Positions 1 through 10,077 of a stretch of 64,000 bases of DNA are shown here, piece by piece; positions within the stretch are counted from its first letter, which is position 1; each line of letters opens with the position of its first letter. A model generated the notes under the pieces. That model saw only the letters and a program-made list of their open reading frames with translations, did not search any database and was not told the DNA's origin. The stretch lies in the NCBI GenBank assembly GCA_943735955.1, contig OX030961.1:2271483-2335482 (forward strand), read 5' to 3'. A program made the translations under genes and the position numbers. Origin of the DNA: Piscicola geometra. Taxonomy: Eukaryota; Annelida; Clitellata; Hirudinida; Piscicolidae.

Positions 1-837
1 TCGACCTTCCAAATTTCTTCATCGGCTTCTTCTTCTCTTTTCTATTCTTCCCGGCCATCTTTCCCTAGCCAATCTGCCTTCCCCAACACACTCATCCCCA
101 CCACTTCGGCATCATTCTCATCCGCATCCACCTTGCAAGCATTTTTCCCGCACAAGGGCATCCTGCCATCACCACTCCCCTCCAAGCCACTCTTTGCCGA
201 TCTGAAGTCATCTAACTTCAATCAACCTCCAGCATCATTATCCTCCTCATCATCATCGGCAGAATCATCATCAGCACCATCTAACTTCGTGATTGTCTTT
301 TCTTCGCCTCTTCTTTCACCTCCTTTATTGCTGTCTTCATTATCATCATCAGCATCTTTATCATCAGTGTCATCATCATCATCATCATCAATCTCATCAT
401 CATCATCATCATCATCATCATCAATCTCATCATCATCATCATCAATCTCATCATCATCCTCATCAATGTCAACATCATCATCATTTATTCCAACTGTGGC
501 GTCAATGCAAAGGGAATTAAAACTCCCAGAGACTACAACAACAGCTACCACCACAACAACAACTACCACCACAACAACAACTACCACCACAACAACAACT
601 ACGACCACAATCATTACTACAACGCCGACCATCATCATCACCACTAACACCAACACTCATACAACAACTCAACGGTCTCTTACAGATATCACCACAGCTG
701 TGACAATTGATAAATCTCACGGTTATCATTCTGGAGATCAGCAGCTAGAAACCACGTTGAATCGTAATGGTGGAGTCATTGGTTGTCTCGATACAACCAC
801 CTCTGTGCCCTCAAATGTAGCCTCGTCCTCTCAATGA
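1..837 (+). CDS. Ser/Thr-rich protein, C-terminal part (5' partial)
   Basis: The frame is open from the first base of the window to a TGA ending at 837, so this is the last 278 residues of a longer protein or exon. I see no conserved domain. The visible part begins with a Ser/Pro/Phe-rich stretch, then long Ser runs coded by TCA/TCG repeats (about 360-480), then Thr runs coded by ACA/ACC repeats (about 533-610), and ends in a less repetitive tail. Such tracts are typical of heavily O-glycosylated extracellular stalks or of disordered nuclear proteins, and I cannot choose between these. Base composition is much richer in GC than the surrounding DNA, and an AATAAA lies 144 bases after the stop, which supports the plus strand. 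The minus strand is also partly open, giving Asp and Val runs, but lacks this support. The true start lies outside the window. Confidence 0.55.
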   Translation, partial: STFQISSSASSSLFYSSRPSFPSQSAFPNTLIPTTSASFSSASTLQAFFPHKGILPSPLPSKPLFADLKSSNFNQPPASLSSSSSSAESSSAPSNFVIVFSSPLLSPPLLLSSLSSSASLSSVSSSSSSSISSSSSSSSSSISSSSSSISSSSSSMSTSSSFIPTVASMQRELKLPETTTTATTTTTTTTTTTTTTTTTTTTTIITTTPTIIITTNTNTHTTTQRSLTDITTAVTIDKSHGYHSGDQQLETTLNRNGGVIGCLDTTTSVPSNVASSSQ

Positions 838-980
838 AGCGGTCTTCAAGAATCTTTAATGGGAATTTAGTTTAGCTCGTCATGCTAGTGTTGTTTTATT
901 ATATTATTTATTTTATTATTGTTGTTTTATTAGATGTTATAACTCACGCAGAAAATACTTGTTCGCTTGTTCTTTTATGG

Positions 981-986
981 AATAAA
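981..986 (+). promoter_or_regulatory. Polyadenylation signal AATAAA
   Basis: A canonical hexamer 144 bases downstream of the stop of the Ser/Thr-rich reading frame, in AT-rich sequence. It is the most likely 3' end signal for that gene. No cleavage site can be shown from sequence alone. Confidence 0.4.
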
Positions 987-1185
987 TACATAATTTAGTT
1001 CCTGACTTTTTATTATCTGCAAACTAAACAGTGAAGCTAAATTAAAATTTTTAATTTATAATCGTTTATTTCAATTAAATATCTTCATTGACCTAGTAAC
1101 CCAGCCCAAAAACTTGTACTGTTTCTTCAAGGCTTTTGATCCAATATCGGATGAATCACCGACCTATTGATTACAAGAACTTGAT

Positions 1186-1260
1186 AAACGGGTGGTTGAT
1201 TCGCTAAAGACTTGTTATCATAGATTTGGGTTCGATTCCCACTCAGTCGAAAATTATTGG
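1186..1260 (+). repeat. tRNA-derived SINE head (degenerate)
   Basis: An A-box-like segment near 1193 is followed by a perfect B box (GGTTCGATTCC) at 1229-1239, then an A-rich segment and an AT microsatellite. Internal pol III promoter boxes followed by an A/T tail are the hallmark of a tRNA-derived SINE. The two boxes are about 36 bases apart, closer than in a normal tRNA, and no complete cloverleaf can be drawn. I therefore call it a SINE relic and not a tRNA gene. Confidence 0.45.
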
Positions 1261-1294
1261 AATAGAGATAGGCACGCCAATATACCTATAGTAA

Positions 1295-1314
1295 TATACA
1301 TATATATATATATT

Positions 1315-1349
<35 letters not shown>
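1295..1349. repeat. AT dinucleotide microsatellite
   Basis: Two runs of (TA)n separated by a few bases, directly after the tRNA-like sequence. This could be the expanded tail of that SINE. Confidence 0.85.
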
Positions 1350-1429
1350 GGGAAATGTGAAGTGAATTAACGAAAAAATCGTAATTTCTTTTTTCGACCT
1401 AGCGGCTATGGGTAAAGTTCGTTTATCAT

Positions 1430-1492
1430 TAAATCAATCACTAATGATTTGTATAGCGCCCTTTACTAAGTGAACAAAGGCGCTCTTCAAAT
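1430..1492. repeat. Dispersed hairpin repeat, copy 1
   Basis: AATCAATCA leads into TTTGTATAGCGCCCTTT, a 12-base loop, then AAAGGCGCT. The arms AGCGCC/GGCGCT plus flanking TTT/AAA form a stem. The same block recurs almost identically at 28021-28083. It looks like the end of a nonautonomous mobile element seen in many invertebrate genomes, and I cannot name the family. Confidence 0.7.
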
Positions 1493-1499
1493 AAATTTG

Positions 1500-2637
1500 T
1501 TAAATAAAACGGTTTTTAGACCATTACCAATATATGTATATATATAAATTAAAATATATATATAAACACACAATCAACCTCAATAATCCAACCTCACCCA
1601 CCCCACCGTGACAATCACCGCCAAAAAATCACTATCACCATAAATAAAAAATTCTTTCATCACCACAATACCAACACTCATACCACAGCACAATCATCAC
1701 CACATCATCCTCAAAACACAATCATCATTCTTCTCAATTTTCTGTCTTGCCACTGGTGCCGAGGCTGCGAAAGAGGGTGAAGGAGAAGTCTTTGCCAACG
1801 CTGGTACTGCTGCTGCTATGGAAAGCTTTCTCCTTTATCCTTTCTCCTTGAGCGCTTTGATTCCCTGCGGCCATCTTGGTCTGCTGCGGCCATTCTCGAC
1901 AGATTCAAAACAACCAACATTTGCACTAAAAACATTCTAATTAATTTAATTTAATTTTTATTCAGACTTTAGATTCTAAAGTTTTAATATATTATACCCA
2001 AAACCGTTTATTCCACAAATTTATTTGAGCGGCTGCCAAAATGGCAGCCGCTAACCAAAAAAAAAAGGATTTTAGACTCCTTCAAATATATTTATATCAA
2101 TTTAAATTTTAAAAAATCGGATCTGTTTTACATTTCCGCCACAAAAAAAGGTTTGGGATACATTTAAAATTTAAATTAAATAATAAAATTAACATTTTAA
2201 ATTAAAGCCCCCTTTGTTGTTATATTATAGTTACTATTATAGGCAACTTCAAGTAGTAGAGGAATATAGATTGTTTTAAACTGAGTCAGTCACATAGCCA
2301 GTTCTAGAGGTTTCGTTATATGAGTTAAAAAGAAGTAAAGTTATTATTTGACCATTTTAAACTCATGAGTTTTTAATTGAACTGGATTCAGTTTTTGAGT
2401 AAATGTAGTTTCTCATCTAGACTTTTTAAATCGAAGTGAAAACCTTCTGATAAAAATTTGTATGCGAATTTGTTATAATTTTAACGAAAATTTAAGTTTT
2501 TAAAAGCAGAAAATGGAATATGAATTATTAATTTAAATATCGTTTTCATATATAATGGAAGTTTGCTTAACAGAAGCATCTTAATAATAATAGTAATGAA
2601 GATGGTAGAATCTTTGTTGTAGTTTATTGAAGTTAAA
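1500..2637. other. Intergenic, with one GC-rich patch (1735-1905)
   Basis: Mostly AT-rich sequence with short TA repeats (about 1530-1565) and a CA/TCA-rich low-complexity tract (about 1585-1735). The stretch 1735-1905 is clearly richer in GC and is open on the plus strand to a TAA near 1940, giving about 80 codons without a recognisable domain. It is also partly open on the minus strand. No splice or start context decides between coding and repeat. The last 400 bases should hold the promoter and 5' UTR of the next gene, but no clear TATA element stands out. Confidence 0.5.
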
Positions 2638-4754
2638 ATGAATGTTATATCGATATTTGATTTCTTAATTTTGTTTATTGTGTCAATAAGTGCTTCCCGT
2701 GATAAGGAGTTTTGTTCTAGTCATTTTGAGTTACGCTGTGAAGCTCCAGATGAAGCATTGATGATAGATAAAGCCATTTTTGGTGTAATTTTGGGCACTT
2801 GTATCAACAAAACAAATGGAGTCAAATGCCAAAAAGATTTAACAGACAGAATAAGTATGCAGTGTCTAGGATTGCCATCTTGCCGAATAAATAACTATCA
2901 CAGTGTGTTGAAGGAGTATAACGATTGTGGCAGTATGTATAACCTGATTCTCAAAGTTACTTATGACTGCCAAAAAAGTTTGTTTTCAGATTCATTCTAT
3001 TAAGTTAAGGGATATTTTAAATGATATATTGATCTTTATATTTATAAAAGACAACAAGTTTGCTAGATTGATAATTAACTATTAATTGATGAGTTAAATG
3101 ATTAATTGATCAAACTGATCATCAACTATAGTTGAGAGAATGCCGTGTGCTTCATGCTCAGAAAGAAACATGGCACAAGTTTCAAGCACATCAGGCTACC
3201 TGGCTAGCTTTGTCAGTCAGGACTCTTCTTGTGGTAGTAGGCAATGTCCATGGCAGATTGATGGAAAATCAGGACAAAAAATCAATCTCACTCTCTATGA
3301 CTACTCTGGAGTACAAGATTCAAAATTTAAAGATGTTAGTTTGGAATTAAATTAATAAGTATTTATAAAAAATAATACTTCATTATTTTTTGATGTTATT
3401 TAATTCTTTCATGTTCACAGCAACACCACAACAAAGAAAAACTGTTTGTCATTGGTGATGCTACAAACAAAGATCAAGTGGTGGTCTACAGGGAGGGAGG
3501 TGTGGAGAGAGGGACCCCTATTCACAGCAGTCTGAGCAGCAATTTGCAGCTGTATGTTTTCAAAACCAAGGCAGCATTTCTCATCCGCTATGAAGGTGTC
3601 TTTATGCCTTTGAATCAAATTAAATTGGATTTTATACTGTCTATCCTACTCAATATAATTATCAATTATAACTTATAATTCAAATATATTACCATTAAAA
3701 TAAATTTCAAATCGTCATAAGTGTGGGGCTGTCCAGACATAGAAGTGTCAAATGACATGTCAGTCCAGAGAGCAACCAATCACATAACGGTTAGTTGCGT
3801 GTCAGATGGCCAGTCCTGGAGGCTGGTGTGCATGCACAACGCGTGGAAGGGCAAGCTAGGCACGTGTGAAAAGGCCCACATGGCTGGCTTGTTTGCTGGA
3901 TTGAGTGGCTCTCTCTCTTCCTTCTTCACATCTCTCCCGTTCAGCATCCTCATCGCCACAGTGGTCGCCATCGCTGTTGTCTTGAGTGTGTGCATTCTCA
4001 CCATTGGATTCGTCTGCTATCGCAGGTGCTTAGGGAGATGTTATTGAGATAAATGCTCTTTGAAATTATTAAGAATGATAATTTAAATGTTATTAAGAAT
4101 TCAATTGAAAATTTGAAATTTAATTAATTAATAATTGTTAATTTCACCTACAGGAGCAATCAGAACTTCACATACAAGGCTTCAAGACAGGGCTCGAGCA
4201 TGGCGGACCAGTACGTAGACATCAACGACCCAAACTCCTCACTGGTGCAGAAGATCATGGCGACGCAGAAGAAGAAGTACATGACAGCGCAGCGAGAAAA
4301 CAAGTACGCCATGAACAACCGTTTGCCGGCTGGCACTCGTCCCTTGCCATCGATCCCCGATCTACGCGGCAAAGAGGCCTCTGTCAACGCAGCTATGCCT
4401 CCACGCATGATGATCCGCTCGTATGGAGACGCCTCGAAGAGACAATCTGGCGGCAACAAGTACTACTGCATCGACAACACCCTCGGCCACCCCGGCGAGA
4501 TGGCACGGGAGGATCTGGATATGTTTCCTCCTCCGCCAGAACTGCTCCAGCCGCCCGAGTCCTCGCAAGGCAGTGCTGCGAGGAGTCACGCTGAGTTCGT
4601 CAGGAACAACACCTACGAGAACCAGCAGGCGATCATGGGCACGATGGCGACTGCAGGCATCACGGCTGCAGCAGCTGCCTCTTCGGAGATGCTCAACAAG
4701 TCGATGAGTTGTAGCGAGAGGGGTCCTTGCATTTCAACCCCCCTCAACATCTGA
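2638..4754 (+). CDS. SUEL lectin / CUB-like / sushi single-pass membrane protein
   Basis: Five exons: 2638-2977, 3132-3334, 3421-3595, 3722-4025 and 4154-4754. All introns are GT-AG and the joined frame is open for 540 residues. Residues 1-20 are a signal peptide. Residues 25-114 carry the eight-cysteine pattern of a galactose/rhamnose-binding (SUEL) lectin, ending VTYDC. Residues about 115-239 look CUB-like. Residues 243-288 have four cysteines (243, 265, 276, 288) and a Trp before the last, as in a short sushi/CCP domain. Residues 313-339 are a transmembrane helix. The remaining 200 residues are cytoplasmic, Pro-rich (PPPPEL) and end PLNI. The protein should sit in the plasma membrane, bind glycans outside and signal or anchor inside. 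EVA-1 proteins also pair SUEL domains with a membrane helix, but the rest differs, so I give no symbol. The start is fixed by the signal peptide. Confidence 0.85.
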
Positions 4755-5446
4755 GCGGCGTTGATGACTTGCATGTTCTTTGTGTCTGTTTGTTAATCAT
4801 ATTTGTACATTTATTTTTTTAACATATATATATCACTTCTATTTAAACTAGTCATAAGTCAAATGATAATTTATGTTATAAATAATATTATAGTCGTTTA
4901 ATGGACTTTCCTTTGTTAGATTTTATTTCATGTAACTTTTAAACATTCTTTTAACGAATCATATACGGTTCTGTAAACGATAATCAAAAAACAAACATAC
5001 TTTTGTGAACGTCCGACTATCTGAGAAAATATCTCAAATCAACAGTTGAAAGCTTTATTAAACAATATGAGCGTTTCATTCGTGACTATAAAATCGACCA
5101 TGCGACATTATAACGTCTTGATTAGTCAAACAGAGACAGCTTCAAATATCCCGTATCGACCCTGACCTCAGCTTGTGAAAGTGTTAAAGATTTCAGCGTT
5201 AGAATAGCCATAGCATTGAGTTCAATGAGTGATCTTGATAGAATTTGGACTGGCAGACTGACGAAGCTTTAAATGTTACATGTAATGGCGAACTCAAAGA
5301 TCGGATGGACCAGGGTGTAATAATTGATCTATTCCATTTCGAATTCATTCGTCTGGTTAACTGATTGATGTTCTTCCGAATGCTGTCAAGATTACTTTTT
5401 GTACTCAATGCTTCGACTTTTCTCAATCCGATGTCTATAGCATTGG
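4755..5446. other. 3' UTR and unassigned intergenic sequence
   Basis: The first 150 bases after the lectin-gene stop are AT-rich 3' UTR without a perfect AATAAA. From about 4990 to 5440 the sequence is more balanced. The minus strand is open for about 75 codons from 5426 to 5199, but has no domain, no upstream exon and no clear splice sites, so I do not call a gene. Confidence 0.45.
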
Positions 5447-6192
5447 GTAAACGGATAAAAAGTCTTCAGAATAAAAAGTCTTCGGGTAAAAAGTTTTCAG
5501 GACAAAAAGTCGTCAAGATAAAAAGTCTTCAAGAAGAGAATTTAATTTAAAAAAACTTTGTATATAATTTTATTAATTTGAATTAATGTAAAATAATTTT
5601 TATAAACAAATTAAATTAATAAATATAAAAAAAAGACTAACTAGTTATTAAAAATATTTTTTACTCATGTTGAAAATATCAAATAAAAGACATGAAACTT
5701 TCAGAGTTTTATGAAAAATGTGGTTAGAGCTCCCAGAAGAAAAAGAATAATCGGGAAGAAGAAGTGCTTTTTATCTAATTTTATTAACTTTAATGATTGT
5801 AAATAATTGTAAGAAAGATTTTTAATTAACAAATACTGAGAAGAGACTAATTAATTAATTAATATCAAATAAAAAACATGAAACTTTCGGAGTTATATGA
5901 GAAATGTGGTTAGAGCTTCTAGGACGAAAAATAAAAGTGACGAAACAACAACAGCCAAGTCAAATTTATTCAAATGCTATTTCGAGATTGAACGGAAAAA
6001 ATATAGCAAACATAAGATAAAAGTATTACATTTTACTAATTAAGTTTCAAGAATCACGTATTAATTATGTATTTTTCCTTAAAAATTAATTTTTGAAGAT
6101 TTTTTTCCTAAAGACTTTTTATTCTGAAAAATTTTCATCCTGAAGACTTTTTATCCGAAGACTTTTTATCCTAAAACCGGTTTTGTCCGGGG
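5447..6192. mobile_element. Nonautonomous DNA transposon-like element with iterated termini
   Basis: The left end (5451-5535) repeats an 18-base unit of the form GGATAAAAAGTCTTC about five times. The right end (6094-6191) carries the same unit in inverted orientation (GAAGACTTTTTATCC), three to four times, and finishes with ACCGGTTTTGTCCGG. The interior has no reading frame and is built from two diverged direct copies. Inverted subterminal arrays around a non-coding core are the structure of a MITE-like element that depends on a transposase elsewhere. Exact ends and target-site duplication are not resolvable by eye. Confidence 0.65.
5563..5940. repeat. Internal direct duplication of the transposon core
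   Basis: Copy 1 (about 5563-5755) and copy 2 (about 5775-5940) share the order TTTATTAA..., AAGACTAA..., ATATCAAATAAAA(G/A)ACATG and AAACTTTC(A/G)GAGTT, then TGTGGTTAGAGCT. Divergence is moderate, so the duplication is old and probably arose within the element. Confidence 0.6.
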
Positions 6193-6451
6193 ATCAGAGC
6201 TTGAGAGATCTTGAAAAATATTTTCAGTCAAAACCAATAACTAGAAAGTCTTGAAAGAATTTCATGAAATATCCATCTTTCAAATATTATTTAAATATGG
6301 GTACATAGTTCGTTGTTTTCATTTTGCATTTCGGCCAAAAGTTCTCATGCTTGAATTTCTGTTATCTAGATTTAAAATCTAAAAAACCTATTTAATTAAA
6401 AATGGAATAAATTAAATAATTCCAGTCTCAAATCTCGATTTTTAGTTTAAA

Positions 6452-8576
6452 ATGAGTTGTCAAATAAGATACAAGGGTTATGTGCCGGAGAGGAAATCAG
6501 AAATCGAAAAAGTTGACGCTAATATCGACTCCAAAAAGTTTTTTGAAGATTTTGTTTCAAAAAGAAAACCAGTCATTATCAGAAATTTAGCACAAGGAGA
6601 AGAATGGGGAGTTTCAAAATGGAGTAATGAGTATTTAAAAGAAAAAAGTGGGGATCATGAGGTGATGGTGGAAAAAATACCTCCAGAAAGTGTTGCTAAA
6701 AACTTTGGTTATCAAATTCCAAAAGTACCTATGAAATACTCTTGCTTTCTTGATCAGTTGAATGAGGGTGATGAGCATTTGTATATGACCACGCAAGAGT
6801 TTGATTGTACTGCCGAAAACCCTGGATTGTCTCTGGAAGAACTACAGGCAGACATTCCACTCTGGCCCTCCCTGCTCTCTTCCCTCGTGCCGCACCAGGT
6901 GTCTCTATGGCAAGGCAAGAGTTGCAAGGGAGCTTCATCTGGTCTGCATCATGACTTCCATGACAACCTGTATATGCTGCTGAGAGGTCGGAAGAGGTTG
7001 GTGCATCTAATAGCTTGATCTGAAAATATTTTCACAAAATTTATATAAAAAAATATAATTATAAATAAACATCATAGCTATTCAAATGAACTCCCACAGG
7101 TTTCGTCTTTTTCCTCCGAGCAACATTAATCTATTGCAGACGGCAGGCAAGCCAACTGTAGTGTATGAGAATGGCTTGGTTGTCTATAACAAGAGGCATT
7201 ATGGCAAAAGCTTTCTAGAGGGAGCAGGCGATGATCTCTCAAATAGTAGTGATGTTGAATTCCTTGAGTACAAAAAAGGTCCAGTGTCAAGTGAAAAAAC
7301 CAAAGAGAAGAATGACCAGTCTGAGGAACAAGGTGGTGGTGATCATAAAGAGGATTTGAAAGCTGGAGAAAATGACGTTGAGAAAGCTTCAAAAGACGCG
7401 GAGATAAATTGTTCGGAAAAGCAAGAGTCACAACCTACTAAAGAGTGCAAGACAGAGACTGAACTAGTGGTGGATGTTCGCGAGGATGGCCTGCCAAAGT
7501 TGGTCGAGGCTCGGCTGATGAAGAACAAAGCTTTGAGGGAGTTGAATGATTTGGAAAGAAAGCTCGCAAAGTTGGGAAGCAAGGTGGAGAATGCAGAAGA
7601 GGTGGATAAGTTGAAGGTGTTGATCAAGAAGTGGGATGATGTGTTAGATAAATGTATGGAGGATATACTGGTGTTCGATGATGGGGAGGATGATGAAGAG
7701 GATGACTATGATGATGAGGAGGATGAGGATTGTGATGAAGGTGTAAATCTAAATAAGTATGGAAACGAGATAATCCAACTTGATGATGATGATAATGTTG
7801 ATGACGTCAGCAAAGGCAGCCATGATGATGATTATGATAACAAGCAACAATCAATCAAAAGGCGAAAGATTTGTACAGTTGATGGTGATAAAGATGGTGC
7901 AACAACACCAGCAGAACAAAGTCTTATCTCAAATGCTACTATCAGTGAAGTGCAAATTGGTAAGATCAACGGAGAAGACATTCTTAAAAATATGACAAAT
8001 AATAAATGCCATGGTGACAAGGTAGCCAAGGGAGACTCCATCATTCCAAATCATTTCTGCAAAGTGACACTGCCACTTGAATCCGACAAGCTTGAAGACA
8101 TTTATGAGTCAGTCGCCAGGAGTCGAGAGAGTGTCACTGTTGAAAAGGCTGAGGATACTAGTCCAACAAAGGAGGCAGGCGAATGCCGTGGCGACCTCGA
8201 TGACTTGCGTGTGTTGGTGCTGACGTTAGAGGCGGGTGAGAGCCTCTACCTTCCCGCTTCTTGGTTCCACGAAGTGACTTCCTACTCGCTCAAGAAGGAG
8301 GAACTTTCCAGCGATGATGCTAGTCTCTCTAGCGGTAACCAACTTGCAGATCATTTAGCGCTAAACTACTGGTTCTACCCTCCGGTTTATACTCGAGACG
8401 ACGATGAAAAGCTGGGTTCTTTCGATCACCCGTACTGCGATACGTTTTGGAAGTACAAGTTCGATAAAGTTCAGGAAGAAAGAAGACTTTTTGGCGGTGA
8501 AAAGAGGAGCAGTAACGATGATGATGACGCCGTCATTTGCATCGGATCGAGTGATGAAGACAGTAGTGAAGATTAA
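6452..8576 (+). CDS. JmjC (cupin_8) Fe(II)/2-oxoglutarate oxygenase with acidic insert
   Basis: Two exons (6452-6996 and 7100-8576) joined by a GT-AG intron give 673 residues. The N-terminal part contains KPVIIRNL and W-rich segments typical of the JmjC/cupin_8 fold. The iron-binding HxD is seen in GLHHDFHDNLY (His166, Asp168), the likely 2-oxoglutarate Lys in GRKRFRLFPPS (Lys181), and the distal His in LYLPASWFHEV (His572). This layout resembles JMJD7, TYW5 and plant JMJ31-type hydroxylases, so a protein or RNA hydroxylase is likely. Between residues about 210 and 545 lies an insert rich in Asp, Glu and Lys, with poly-Asp/Glu runs and a basic KRRKI patch that could be a nuclear signal. The C-terminus is again acidic (DDDD, SSDEDSSED). 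The substrate is unknown. The first ATG of the open frame is used. Confidence 0.85.
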
Positions 8577-8830
8577 TCTTTTAAAGTCGTGTTTTGAAAA
8601 ATGTATTTATATATAATTAAATTATTTCACAAAATGAAATGTAAAATATGATAAAAACTGACTAAATGATCTTATATTGTTTTCAAACTATGATTATCTT
8701 GTTACTTTTGTGTCATTACATGACTATTTTATCCTAAAATGGTTATGGATTTTTTACCTTCACTAATTAAATTTTTTAATGATTTTTTTGCTTTCATCTT
8801 TTAATTTATCTATGAATGAAAATGTGAAAA

Positions 8831-9033
8831 TATTAATTCTTCCATAGAAAAATGTAAAGATAAGTTATAGAAGTATAAAATTCTTATTAAAAGTTTGATA
8901 AAATAAATTTTTACGTCTTCTGAGAAGTATTAATATTAATTCTTCCATAGAAAAATGTAAAGATAAGTTATAAAAGTATAAAATTCTTTTTAAAAGTTTG
9001 ATAAAATAAATTTTTACGTCTTCTGAGAAGTAT
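8831..9033. repeat. Tandem duplication, period 103 bases
   Basis: Two nearly identical copies (8831-8930 and 8934-9033), each starting TATTAATTCTTCCATAG and ending TTCTGAGAAGTAT. Only about three differences are visible, so the duplication is recent. Confidence 0.9.
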
Positions 9034-9922
9034 TATCCTAGTTTAAATAGACTAAAACTAGTTTTCAATAAATTCGTTATAAAAGCCTAAAGTTTCTAAG
9101 GTCTTATTTACAAACGACCAAGAAAGAACCTATAATGTTCCAATGTTCTGTCCAAAGCGTATCCGGGTTTTGAATATACGGTTCAGTGATAATCAATGTG
9201 TTTTATTAAATTATGTTGGTACAAAATGTTTGTTTTTGTCGAAGGTAGGTGTTGGGAGATTCTGGAAGCTCTCCAATGACCCATAGAACGTATGAAGGTT
9301 AGTAGACACTCTCAGTTGAGAAGACAATGATTATTCTAGTTTTTCATACTTACAAAGTGATTAAGCAGATTATTCTTGAATTATTTTACCAGTTCTTCAC
9401 TTGAGAAAAGTATAAGAAAAGACAGAAAAATGATCGATCACTCGCAAACTTATCTCGCTTGAATCACGCGTGGTATAAATCATTTTTTAATTAAGTTTAT
9501 AAACAATATTAAAACATTAAATGATTTAAAACGGATTTCTTCAACATGAAACACTGAAATGTGTTCAAGTTGAAAATTGTGTGCTAATGATACAGTACTT
9601 TTAAAGGCACTAATAGTAAAGATCGAACTGCAGAAAAATAACTCTTGGTCTCTAAAAACAAAATTCAAAAATAATAGGAAGTGAAAATGATAAATGCTGA
9701 TACATTTTGGGTAATTTCACAAACTGTCGTTCAAGGTATCGTCTGAGAAAAATCATTTTTCACATGCATTTTTGAAGTATTGATTTACAAATAGAATATT
9801 ACATAATATTCTTTACATCACAGAAATAAATTCGCTCTTAAACATTCAACAGTGATCTAATTTAGGTTTAGAAAAATAATATATAGTTGCATAAACCGCC
9901 AACTTTTAAACTAAATTAGTAT

Positions 9923-9928
9923 TTTATT
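9923..9928 (-). promoter_or_regulatory. Candidate polyadenylation signal for the Asn-rich gene
   Basis: TTTATT on the plus strand reads AATAAA on the minus strand, about 150 bases beyond the minus-strand stop codon. In such AT-rich sequence the hexamer is expected by chance, so this is only the best-placed candidate. Confidence 0.3.
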
Positions 9929-10077
9929 TTTAAGACCTTTCAAATTTAAAACAAGTATTTTAAACGATGTAACTTTAATCAACGGAATCTATTTTTTCTA
10001 CGCTCTAAACTTTAGAGTCTAAAGTCAATATTTTCAATTTATCCTTGTTTACTGAAAAAGCTACGTTTTTAACTTCT

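Larger units (their letters stand above)
8577..10077. other. Intergenic region between two convergent genes
   Basis: AT-rich sequence between the stop of the JmjC gene and the stop of the minus-strand Asn-rich gene, so it should hold both 3' UTRs. An ATTAAA lies near 8617 for the plus gene. Apart from the tandem duplication at 8831-9033 I see no reading frame or structure. Confidence 0.6.

Noticed and set aside
222..656. Minus-strand Asp/Val-run frame opposite the Ser/Thr-rich gene
   Set aside because: It is the antisense of trinucleotide repeats. The plus strand is open from the window edge and has a downstream AATAAA.
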